NCBI GenBank assembly: GCA_905331475.1
Contig: CAJNYU010002258.1
Location: 62,001 to 126,000 of the forward strand
Reading direction: 5' to 3'
DNA length: 64,000 bases
Source: Rotaria socialis
Taxonomy: Eukaryota > Rotifera > Eurotatoria > Philodinida > Philodinidae
Position 1 is the stretch's first letter, and every line of letters starts with the position of its first letter. Made by a program: the position numbers and the translations under genes. The notes beneath the pieces were generated by a model that made no database searches, was not told where the DNA came from, and worked only from the letters and a program-made list of their open reading frames with translations. Of this stretch, positions 24,501-34,256 are shown one piece after another.

Positions 24501-25600
24501 GAAAACAGCATACAGCTTTAACAAAATTAGCTTTCAATAGAACTGATTGGGTTTTACTTATGTCTGTAAAAAAATGTGCTGAAGTCGTTTTATGAAGCAA
24601 CTAAGATCTTATCAGGTCAAAAATATAACACTACTGGTATTTCAATATATTGTAATTAACAGTCTACGAAAATATTTAACTACCACGACAAAAGACGAAG
24701 AATTATTTGATAGTATCTTGAAACAACATTTGCTACAACAATTTGATTACTACTTTGGTGATAACTTTATTACAAAGGAGCAAAATGAAGCAAGCATAGT
24801 AAGACTATTTAAGCATCCCTAATTCAGAGAAAAGAATACAATAGAAGTTTGAACATTTAACCTTGAGCATTATATATCTAAGAAGCGATGATTAGAAAAA
24901 TTTTCATATTTGAAAAAGTCAAAATTTAGGAGAAAAAAACAGAAAAATTTCAAAATAGCAAAACAAAAAATCGAACCGTTTTTCCTTTTTTTTCTGATAT
25001 TTCATAAAATTGATACTTTTATTACTTCTGTTTCAGATTTCTGCATTTCTCGATCCGGCACTTTATCATTATTTAATTCGTGATCCACAAGCAACACCTA
25101 CGGCTGAAAAGTTGATTTTGAAATTCTACGAAAATAATCGAATTACTCCTAGATCTACCTCATCACAAACAACCAATGTAACAAATACATCACAATCTTC
25201 ATCATTGAAGCAACAATCAACAACAATTAAAGAAAAAATGCATTTGTCTATACTGAACAGATTTTTCCAAACATGTGGAATAAACGAAACAGTAACAACT
25301 ACGCCAATGAATATTCAATCGGTTTATTCTATAAAAGAACAAATGTCATTTTATGTAACTAAAGCTAAACAGATGCCAAATTTTCAACAGTTCTGGACTC
25401 ATTTCGGTGCTGAACTACCCGATTTAGCAAGAGTAGCTAAATATTTTTCATCTATGCAAGTAACATCATATTCTAGCGAATCTTCTTTTTCAATGTCTGG
25501 ATATATAAATAGAAAGAATCGTTGTAGTCTATCTTCATCAGCACTTCGTTTTTCGATGTGCTTGAAAAAACAATATGAGCAAACCAAAATGAAGATATAA
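21570..25600 (+). pseudogene. BED-finger hAT transposase of the third element, several nonsense codons and frameshifts
   Basis: Readable exons: 21570-22058, 22837-23078, 23139 to about 23590, about 23746-24822, and about 25037-25600. The N-terminus is Ser/Thr-rich and acidic. A BED finger is split by an intron (KCKLCKNAHN, then TNLRRHLAYVH). Next come SVDGRSFEDLG, a DDE-like region (LTCDVWKSS; ITTDNSKD), a long Ser/Asp/Glu-rich insertion (23760-24160), LKIRWNTTFLM, and the C-terminal dimerisation block (VTSYSSESSFSMSGYI). Defects: TAA at 21762, TGA at 23518, a frameshift near 24590, TAA near 24658 and a further frameshift after it. It belongs to a different hAT lineage from the inner element: same domain order but little residue identity. 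It is a dead copy, more decayed than the inner one. Confidence 0.8.
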
Positions 25601-26079
25601 AAATAAAGATCGCTACGATTTAACCTACTTTTTTTCTCCGTCATGTAAACAATGTTTGTTTTGTATTGTGTTGTTACATTCTGAAATTAAATAATAAAAT
25701 TAAAAAGTTGCTTCAACAATTAAAAAAGTGATGACCAATACTGCCAAAATATCTGTTGATAGTAGTGAGACTTCAGCGACATCATCGATAGAAATTTCAT
25801 TCACATTTAAAACTAACTATTCTGGTATATAATTATTAGCTATAATCACCTGACGGTTATAAATCAATCTCAGAAGCTTAATATAGGGCTAAATGAAAAG
25901 AACAGAAAAAATAGAAACGAAGCCTTTTCTAGAAAAAAAAATGAAACAGCGAAGATAAACCACGTAACAATGAGAAAATTATGTTGTGATGTTGACTATC
26001 TATCTCATAATATCTCACGTAACTAGCAGATAGGAAGTTTGTATAAATTTTCAATTTTTCCTATTTATCTCAAATCTTC

Positions 26080-26188
26080 ACTTTCCTTTCCTTTCTTTTT
26101 GGAAAGGCAAGTAGAGAAAGTCAAGAAGCTTTCCTTTCTTTCAGAAAGGAAGTTAAGGTTTTTACTTTCCTTTCCGAAAGGAAAGTGA
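26080..26188. repeat. Right subterminal array of the third hAT
   Basis: CTTTCCTTTCC/GGAAAGGAAAG words in both orientations, the counterpart of the left array at 20812-20905. Confidence 0.7.
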
Positions 26189-26199
26189 AAATGCCACCC

Positions 26200-26349
26200 C
26201 TAGTCACCATCATCTTCAAGATTGCCAAGGCCCTGTACACGTGATTTTTCAATTTTTGTGCGTTTTGGTTCCTCATTTTCTACGATCCAATCTTGATTAC
26301 ATCTATAACGTAGCTTGGTAAAAACTTCATGTAGTTTTGCTGTGTTATT
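26200..26349 (-). pseudogene. Orphan coding-like fragment abutting the third hAT
   Basis: On the minus strand about 50 codons are open and protein-like (KLHEVFTKLRYRCNQDWIVE, later KRTKIEKSRVQGLGNLEDD). The frame is closed by a TAG whose TA is the outermost base pair of the hAT terminus. Upstream the frame remains open into AT-rich sequence without a good acceptor or ATG. It may be the last exon of a gene cut by the transposon or rearranged with it. The parent gene was not recognised, and the sequence left of the transposon does not continue it. Confidence 0.4.
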
Positions 26350-27527
26350 ATCTTGAACAAATAAACATAAAAATATAAACGATTTTTACTCGGTAGAACT
26401 GAGCAAAAACAATCCTCCGATAAAATTCCATATTCATATGAATCGACTGTCACGCTTATATTTTTTACTGTCGCTTAATTTTCAGCATAGTATTAAATAC
26501 AGCAACCATATTATTAACTCTTTCATCAGATTATTAAATTTCACATATTCTATTCACTATCGATTCAAACACTTTTGTAGAACTCACATATATTTTTGAA
26601 GAAAAGGGCGAGTGTAGGTTTAAAAGCGAGATTTTTAAGACTTCTCACCCATTCTCATTACAGATATTAATGAGTTTAAAATTGTTCTAATTAACAGCTA
26701 GACTATAGGGTATGGGTGCATAGGCGGTGGAACGGTTTCTCTTCAGGGTACGCTCAATTTTCTAGCTAAATGAGATAGGGAAGCGGCAGGACTGCCATGA
26801 CCATTCCAACTTCGGGAGGGGGCGGTATAAAAAAAACATTTTCTTCAAGATGCTTTGCTTAAGGATGTCAGGAGTACCCAAAAATTTTAAGAGACAGCAA
26901 CCAGTGTTGTCAGATCCACCTGATTTCGAAACATTTTCAGGATTCTCTGCATTTTTTCCCAATTTCTTTGAGATTTTTCTCACTCTTTCAGGATTTATCC
27001 GCATTTTTTTTCAAATTTTCAGGATTTTTTCTCGTTTTTTTATTGGTTTTTCTCAATGTTTTCGGAAGTTTTTGCAATTTTTCAGAATTCTCATACATAA
27101 ATTTCGGATTTTTGACCTTAACATGTGGCATCAAGGAGGGTAACTGATAAAATCGTGCTTAAGGTAGTGTTACATCCCCGTCACACCTCGATCAAGGCAC
27201 CCTTGGGTAGCTGATCACGAATCAACTTCCGCTAATTTTTTCAATGTTGATTTCTTGGTAGATTTAAATCTTATAAACTTCAATGAATATCTTATCGAAT
27301 TCCAGTTCGCATTGGTGATAAAAAAAATATGAACTAACTTTGCAACAATACGTCATATGTTACTGACACTGTAAGCCATCCATGAAAACTAAACAATAAT
27401 GAAAGACTTAGATATAATTGAGCCTACCAAAGTCTTCAACTATTCTTGTTTGAGCTTACTCAAGTCTACCCTATTCCAAACTAGGATAGGCTCAAGCCTC
27501 GTGAGCCTACAGACTTCGCCGCCTATG
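26350..27527. other. Repeat debris, no gene
   Basis: AT-rich to 26600, then segments of higher GC: 26720-26850 with GGCGGTGGAACGG and GGGAGGGGGCGG, 26900-27080 rich in TTTCAGGATTT words, and 27400-27520 with TAGGCTCAAG words. ORFs on both strands across 26760-27140 follow these low-complexity words and do not look like proteins. I could not find matching termini. Confidence 0.45.
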
Positions 27528-27529
27528 TA

Positions 27530-27816
27530 CCCAGGTCGAACATTCTGGCGACCGGATCCCGTAGGGTACTCCAGGAAATATGCGGGGAAGTCACCATATC
27601 CTGCAGAAAAACACGGGAAATCGCTGGAACATGGAAGCAGTATCCCGGTCAAAAATACGTCTGGGCTTTTCCGGCGGATTCCTGCCAACTTCCAGTGCTT
27701 TTCAGTAGGAATTGATCGGAAATCACCGGAAAAAATCCGAAAATTTTCCAACCGGAATACTGCTTCCACAGAATCAACGGAACCGGCCGTTTCCAGGCCG
27801 GACTGTTCGACCTGGG
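27530..27816 (-). mobile_element. TA-MITE, copy 2 (TIR CCCAGGTCGAAC, TSD TA)
   Basis: A 287-bp segment with perfect 12-bp inverted termini CCCAGGTCGAAC/GTTCGACCTGGG, flanked by TA at 27528-27529 and 27817-27818. The interior is the reverse complement of copy 1 (for example the GGATCCCGTAGGGTACTCC block here against GGAGTATCCTACGGGATCC there). Open frames on both strands across it are repeat translations, not genes. Confidence 0.87.
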
Positions 27817-27818
27817 TA

Positions 27819-28720
27819 TGGATGTTGTACATTTGATCTCTCACACCGGCACCTCCACGCCCTGACAGAAATCCAATGTGTCCCTACTGAAACATCTATT
27901 TACATAAGTCACTATGTAAAATACTTATTCTTTTCATTTTAATATCTTATGATGGATGTAATAATTCGAATCAATGATACAATCACCACCTTTTTTACCT
28001 TTAAGCAAGAATGTCTTCAATGTACGTACATCCGATAGTCAACGCCCTCTGTCCTACTTGAGAAATAGAATGTGCTATCTTAATATAATGAATATTTTTT
28101 TATAAATGTCTATTAAAGCATAGTAAGTCTAAAACAAACTAAAATCGCTAAACGAATTCAAAAAATTTAATTAATATGAGATTAGGGTTTCTACTTAGCA
28201 ACACCCATGCGTCATCAAATGAACATTGAATTAGAGATCTATCGATGCATTTCAAATTAAATCCATCTTTTCAAGCTGATATTTATAGAATATGTAGTAT
28301 ATTCCTACTGAAAATTATTAATCATATGTATTTGTTTTCAGTCAAAATTCCTAGGTTGGTGTGACTGTATTCTGAGCTTTTTAAAACTCATTCTTTGCAA
28401 CAATCCAGTACAGATGTATTTCTCTCATGATGTGATATATTTTGAACTTGCTTGTTTCTCTAATGGTTCTATTTAAATGAGATGTCGCTCATCGTAAAGC
28501 ATTGGACATTAATTAACATTTACATATTTTAGCTCTAGTTAAAAGTATGACTGTTTTCTTTATGATATTTTTCTATTGAAGAAAATAGAATGCAACGTCG
28601 AGATTTATATGCCTTAAAATTCGATTTTTATGCACTACTCTGCCATGAAGGTGCATTGCAAAAGTAAATCATTTGTTTTAGATTTGCATTCCAATTACAG
28701 ATTTAATTCAGCTAATAATA
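27819..28720. other. Intergenic region upstream of CCDC103
   Basis: AT-rich, no feature identified. The region should contain the CCDC103 promoter. Confidence 0.5.
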
Positions 28721-29380
28721 ATGGCGAAACCTATGAAACCAATCGATTTACGAAAATTAGCGGCTAATTTTGCTAAAGAAAAGTCCAAAGAAGAACGTTA
28801 TTGGCAACAAAATGATGCAAAGTTTCGTGCTGTACATCAACGTTGTACATCATACGATGAATTTCGACAAATAGTTGATGCTGCACATTTACGTCCACTT
28901 GATCGCAATGAAACATTAACATTAGAACGACGACCTGTTGGATGGAATCAACCAGCTGCTGCAAATTCTGTTTCATCATCGAACATACTAACTTCATCGG
29001 AACCGATTGTTAATCATCAAATAGCATTTTCAACACCAAAAAATGTAACCGAGTTCATGCAGCAATGGCGTCGAATTTCACCGGATATAAAACTTGATTA
29101 TTTACGTCGATTAAAAACTTCAGAAAATATTTTTCTAACAGATATTCCTGCAGATCTCTTACAAGAATTACCTTTACTATATCAATCAAATGCATCATAT
29201 AATGATGGTGAAATCATTTTAGATGTTCTTGTAAATTTAAGTAAATCGAAACGCTTCGAATTAGTTAAGGCTTTTTTAAATGATAAAGATAAATTTGAAC
29301 TTGATCTACTGTTTTCACGTCTGTGTTCATTTGTTAATTTACGTTTTTCTGTATTTTTATTAAGAAATGTTTATTTATAA
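28721..29380 (+). CDS. CCDC103: CCDC103, dynein-arm attachment/assembly factor
   Basis: A single uninterrupted exon of 219 residues. Residues 8-65 match the conserved N-terminal coiled-coil region of CCDC103: an IDLRKLAANFAKEKSKEERY helix, then FRAVHQRCTSYDEFRQIV and HLRPLDR. The second half has the RPAP3-C-like domain seen in this family, starting at VTEFMQQWRR. CCDC103 oligomers bind axonemal microtubules and support outer dynein-arm assembly in motile cilia, so this is a cilia gene, as expected in an animal that swims and feeds with cilia. The human protein is 242 residues; this one lacks the Gln/Glu-rich C-terminal tail and ends in a hydrophobic stretch. No intron is needed. No neighbour appears functionally linked. 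Confidence 0.85.
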   Translation: MAKPMKPIDLRKLAANFAKEKSKEERYWQQNDAKFRAVHQRCTSYDEFRQIVDAAHLRPLDRNETLTLERRPVGWNQPAAANSVSSSNILTSSEPIVNHQIAFSTPKNVTEFMQQWRRISPDIKLDYLRRLKTSENIFLTDIPADLLQELPLLYQSNASYNDGEIILDVLVNLSKSKRFELVKAFLNDKDKFELDLLFSRLCSFVNLRFSVFLLRNVYL

Positions 29381-30519
29381 TTAAAAAAAGGAGTCAATTA
29401 TTAATACATAATTCATATTTATGAAAGAAAACGAAGAAGAATCGATCAGGAAGTAAATTTATTTATATTCATTATATAACTTATGGCCGTTTGCTTAAAC
29501 TTATATTTGTACAGGCGATATATATTTTCTCTTGGGTCGTCTAATGAATTTCAAAATCTAGCATCTCTTTTTTCTCATCAAGATTAAAACGGCACATGAT
29601 ATAACTGATGAAAATTACGAATAGAACTTTATCTTGTTTAGTTCCACATTCTCAAGTACTCTGTTTTTTTCCGAGTACGGTCAGCGATGCCTGACTATTT
29701 TCTTCCTAATAATCTATGGAGCAAAAAATGAATGAAAATGGTTAAGAATCCATATCTACTATTCTATTCATAAATGCAAAAGTTTCTTCATCATGCTAAA
29801 ATAATAGTCATGGCATGCATCAACACAGATAGAATCAACAGTGTCTACGAGTTAAGGAATAGGAATTTCTAATCTGTTTGGAACCGATCCGTACTAATGT
29901 AATAATTCCTCGGAACAGCGAAAATCGGCAATTATTTTCCTCATGAATGAAAGTCGATTAAAAACTATTTTGTAGATGTTGCATTCCCGAGATTAACGAC
30001 GAACCCTTATTCCTCAGCCCTTGGACACGTCTCATATCTACACTATAATATTACTATGCTTTTTGTAAACTTTGAAAAATATATCCATCCTTTACTATTG
30101 AAGCATTTTAGATCTGTATCAGTAAAAAACAAAGAAAAGTAATCATAATTTCGACTATTGCTAATTTAATATAATATATTAGTCAATGTAAAATGCATAT
30201 TACACGTTATAGAAAAAAATACACATGGATACGTATATACACATATTAGTGAATTGCAACTTTTTGATACAATATAACATTTGATTATACTATATGTAAA
30301 TATAATGTATAAGACGTCAGTTAATTTGAAGAAACAACAACTTGCGTGCATCTTATTAAAAGCCCCTATTGTATCAAAAATTTACAATTCACTAATATAT
30401 ATATATATATATTTATAATCTCAAGGTTCTATAAAACAACGTATAATATATTACAATTAATTAAATAACACATTAGAAGAATACTTATTTCATAAAACTG
30501 AAATAACGCTGCTAAATAT
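29381..30519. other. Intergenic region between convergent genes
   Basis: Contains the presumed 3' ends of CCDC103 (plus) and the next gene (minus), and an (AT)n tract at 30398-30412. No gene seen. Confidence 0.5.
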
Positions 30520-31462
30520 TTAAGCAAATAAATTCGACGTTGAACTTTCAATTGTTTGTTGATTTTGATTTTGATTTTTATCTATCGTCAATAATTGATT
30601 CAATAACGATGATATTTGATTAAGATCAGCATAGATTAACGATGAATCTAGAATAATAATAATAAAAAAAACTTCATAGTGGATTTTAGAAGAATATAAA
30701 ATCGTTCACTTGGTTGTATTGTTTGTGGTAACTGAAAATATAGCCAATAGACTTCTGTCGAATTTGTTCGTTCACAATAAACTCTAGATGTTGTCATATT
30801 TGAGCCTGATAATAATTGAATAACACGAGATTGAAAATCATTCAAACACGATGCTATTGAACATGGATTACTGCTAATGATATTTAAATCAAATATTATT
30901 TTAATAAAATTAGATGTTTGTCGAATTTGACGATTCGATTTCATTGATGTATTATTTATATGAACAACTGAACCGTTGACTAGTGAATCTTTTTGTATCA
31001 TAGATGTAAGTGCTGCTTGTAATGCTTGCCGATTATTTGTTTCGAGAAGAATCGTTTGAGAATTAAAACCATCAAATGGTGATCGAATTTGAAGACTGAA
31101 AGAGTTCACAAATATTTCTGAATATATAAATCATAGAAGATTTTATTTTTATAAATGTACAATTGAAAAATATTTACGTGAGACTTGAATATTATTAGTA
31201 GTATTTGTATTTGTATTTGTATTTTTACTTGAAGAAGTATGAGACATATAAAGTGGAATTAATGATAGAACGACAATAACAATCAAAACAAGTCCAATAG
31301 CAAAAAGACCACCTAATGTAACATATGTTTTAGTATTCGGATCGATGCGCCTATAAAAAGTGTGATAACAAAATTACAGAAATCAGGTGCTTTCTTGCGT
31401 AATTACCTCGCGTTATTTGCTTCGGGTTGCCAATTAGCACCATAACCTGCTTCTTGATACAT
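30520..31462 (-). CDS. Single-pass membrane protein of unknown function
   Basis: Four exons on the minus strand, 31462-31407, 31350-31178, 31117-30710 and 30647-30520, join in frame to 254 residues. The first 25 residues are hydrophilic (MYQEAGYGANWQPEA). One strong transmembrane helix follows (GGLFAIGLVLIVIVVLSLIP). After it comes an Asn/Thr linker, then about 130 residues with several N-glycosylation sequons (NGS, NNTS, NMT, NST) and three Cys, consistent with a type II protein whose C-terminal domain is outside the cell. The layout resembles SEA/fasciclin-like extracellular modules, but I recognise no family. Intron 2 uses the acceptor at 31118-31119; the next AG downstream would break the frame. 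The last intron has a GTGAAC donor. Confidence 0.65.
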
Positions 31463-33899
31463 ACTAGTTTAAAAAGAGCATAACTGATTGATCGGAATAT
31501 ATCAGTTAAAGCACAAGGTGTTAGCGCTTAAATGAATAATCGCCCAGCGAAAGAAATATTTGAATCAGAATATTTCATTATTTATGATTGGTTATATTGT
31601 CACACTTGACTGATTTATTAAGGTAAAATGCGAAAACATACCAAAAAGAAATGTAAAAAATTATGACTATTCTGTGCAAGTCAATATAGGAACGGTATTT
31701 TGTTTTATCTTAAGATTAATCGATTTGGTAGTCTTTGACTATTCAACCACCTATGAAGGCCTGTTAAATAGATTCATCATGTGAATAGTCAGAATAATGG
31801 AGTATTTCAAATATTTTTTTGCTGCATTTAGCACACCAACTAACAAATTTACCTTATTGATTAGATTCATTTTATCAGTGACTCATATCTTCTTTTTTTA
31901 TTACGCATGATTGTATAGCTTTGTAGAGATTTAATACAAGAAACATTCTACTGTTCGAGATAAATTATTCCAACAAAATTACTTAGAACACAGACTGAAT
32001 CAATAACTGTTTCAATTCGTACTTTGGCACGTCAGCCTCAGCTCCTGATGAGCATAGGAACAGTATATCGAACTGTTCGGATTACAATTTTTCATTGTAT
32101 CAAAAACTTGACATAAGATTTTTTCGCAGTAAATTTTCTGACTACTCGACCGATGGCTTTTGAGTACGTCAACATACAAAAGACTTTCACCGGCTAGAAT
32201 TTTGATATCTATTGCATTCAATGGAATCAAGTGGAAATGATTGCTTGCAGACGCATACTTTGAGTTGAATGCAAATTTTAGTAATCCATTGAGTGGAACT
32301 CTATATCACAGTGCTCCTAGCCATTCTCATTATAGAATGAATTGACTTCCTTAGAACTTCAACTCAATTGGTATTAAATTTCCGATTTCAGGATTTTAGG
32401 TTCAACCGGTTTCAAGTATCTAATTAGTCTCTGGCATAAAACACACATAATCATAATTCTGTCTGTCATACGTTGACATGTTCATTTTTATACACTAGAT
32501 TCCTTGTTTTAAAAAATGAAGAAAAGAACCGATTTATCGTACTTGCCTACCATTCTGATAATACTTGAAGTAATAAAATGTTGTTTTCATGCTGTTGAGA
32601 AAGTTCTTTCAATCATAATTATATCTTGCTTGTATTCCTATCATATTTTTGTTTTCTTGTAAACGATGAACAAATCCGATGGCTCATCGCTCACAATGAT
32701 TCTATCATTACGAACATAAATTGTTTATTCGTATTAATTTCATATGAGACAAAATTTTTACTTACTCATCTTACTGATAGATCATTTATCAAAGTCTCTT
32801 TGTCCTAGCAAAGTAAAATAGAGTAGCTAGATATTAAGTTTTGTATATCGCCAAACTATCCAACAAAAATCTTTGATCATAATAGATCATCTACTGTGTG
32901 CTGGACTGATTGTTATTTTGAATAATTTCATGAAAAATTTATAAAATCATTCCCATTGAGACAGACATCTACTGATTTCAGATATATATATTTATATATT
33001 TTTTTTAAATTCGTAAAGAATCCATAATTGATTGCTCTAGAGACCTCGATTTCTACGGTTTTTAATCATTGAAATAATGGCTTCTTAGATTAGCCAATTG
33101 CATATTAGAGCGGCCTGTTTTTGGTTCCTTTCTTTACTAAGAATAAAAGCTATTGACATGCGCGCATAGTGGTCTCGTAGATCATTACCAGCAACAAAGA
33201 AAAAATAATGAGAACAGTCACGAAACCATTGACAATATTCTCGTTAGTAACACAATAGTACTATTATGATTCAGATAGTCGGCAGTAAAAATTGAATGGA
33301 TGTCTCAAATATTATGTTGTTGTTTGTTTTGGCATAGAAAACTCTTTGGAACGCGAATTCGCTTGAATCTTTCTTTCCTCTATCTATTGCTAGGCTTATG
33401 TATTTTTCTAGTCCTTTTTTTTTCGTTCATGACATGTCACCAAAATCAAGAGCGGAAGAAAGCAGAAGGAAGCTGTTGTCAGTTCGATGAAAAGTTTCTT
33501 TTTATAATTCCCCTGCCGCCGTCGATTTTCTCTTAATATGTTCCTTTTTTCTCTCTTTTTTTCATTATGTCTAGCAAGAAGAACAAAATAGAACAAATAG
33601 GATAGCACAACACACAAGCATACCCGGCAGCCACGAAAAGAACAAGAGCATCGAAAAGCAAATTAGAATAGACAATACTGCTCAGTGCTTGTTATATTAG
33701 CTTTCATTTATTTATCAAAGATCGGCACTATTTTCTATGATAAATTTATATCCAGACACCGAGCAAAAAGTCAACATAAGTGCTTCGTTTAAAGTTTATT
33801 TTTCTCGAATGATTGTATCGAGAGTATGATAAAATTAGTGGCTACCAGTCGATCACACGTTTCAGTGAATACTCACCACAGCCGTACAACAAATTTCAA
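31463..33899. other. Intergenic region, nothing recognised
   Basis: AT-rich. Short frames at 32012-32230, 32626-32808 and 33300-33536 lack motifs, splice support or composition typical of proteins. Confidence 0.45.
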
Positions 33900-34256
33900 A
33901 TGAGAATTGAGAAAAACATGAATGATCAACAGCAAAAACAACTATTCGATAATAGCACGAAATTATATTCTTTTATCGTATCACCATTGTCGTCGCCTCT
34001 ATCACCAGTTCGCACACGTACCGTAATTAATGTTATTTATATATCAGGCATTGTTTTTATGATAATCGTTTTTCTTGTTCTACTCTGGATTAATTTATAT
34101 AGTCAACGGTGTTGGTGCTGGCACGATACACTTCTTATACAGAGATTTAATCGTGAATGGATAATACGACGTTCAAAGACGAGAAATACTGATACGTCAT
34201 TATCAAAACATCAACAACAAGGAAGATTAACTAATGATAATGAACTTCTTTCTTAA
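33900..34256 (+). CDS. Small single-pass membrane protein, uncharacterised
   Basis: From the first in-frame ATG (33900) the product is 118 residues. The frame is open back to about 33813 without an ATG, so an upstream exon may exist. A Ser/Pro-rich patch (SPLSSPLSPVRTRT) precedes one long hydrophobic helix (VIYISGIVFMIIVFLVLLWI). This is followed by a Cys/Trp cluster (RCWCWH) just after the membrane and a basic cytoplasmic-looking tail (RFNREWIIRRSKTR). The positive-inside rule puts the C-terminus in the cytosol. No family recognised; it could still be a chance ORF, but the helix plus basic tail argue for a real gene. Confidence 0.45.
   Translation: MRIEKNMNDQQQKQLFDNSTKLYSFIVSPLSSPLSPVRTRTVINVIYISGIVFMIIVFLVLLWINLYSQRCWCWHDTLLIQRFNREWIIRRSKTRNTDTSLSKHQQQGRLTNDNELLS

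Larger units (their letters stand above)
20800..26202 (+). mobile_element. Third hAT transposon (TIR TAGGGGTGGCA, no clear TSD)
   Basis: The left end TAGGGGTGGCACTTTCAC matches the reverse complement of the right end, TAGGGGTGGCATTTTCAC. The subterminal zones (20812-20905 and 26080-26188) are built of GGAAAGGAAAG/CTTTCCTTTCC words in both orientations. The 8 bp outside the ends differ (GAAATAAT versus GTCACCAT), so the target duplication has been lost or the ends were rearranged. It contains one broken transposase gene and sits 239 bp downstream of the kinase stop codon. Confidence 0.85.

Noticed and set aside
5236..26202. Idea that the hAT genes are domesticated host genes
   Set aside because: All three sit between recognisable TIRs with subterminal arrays and carry frame breaks or nonsense codons, as expected for transposon copies rather than genes under selection.
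26762..27143. Overlapping ORFs rich in Phe or Lys/Asn
   Set aside because: They follow repeated TTTCAGGATTT words; composition is not protein-like on either strand.
27399..27942. Three ORFs of 76-145 codons
   Set aside because: They read through TA-MITE copy 2 and its flanks, in both directions.
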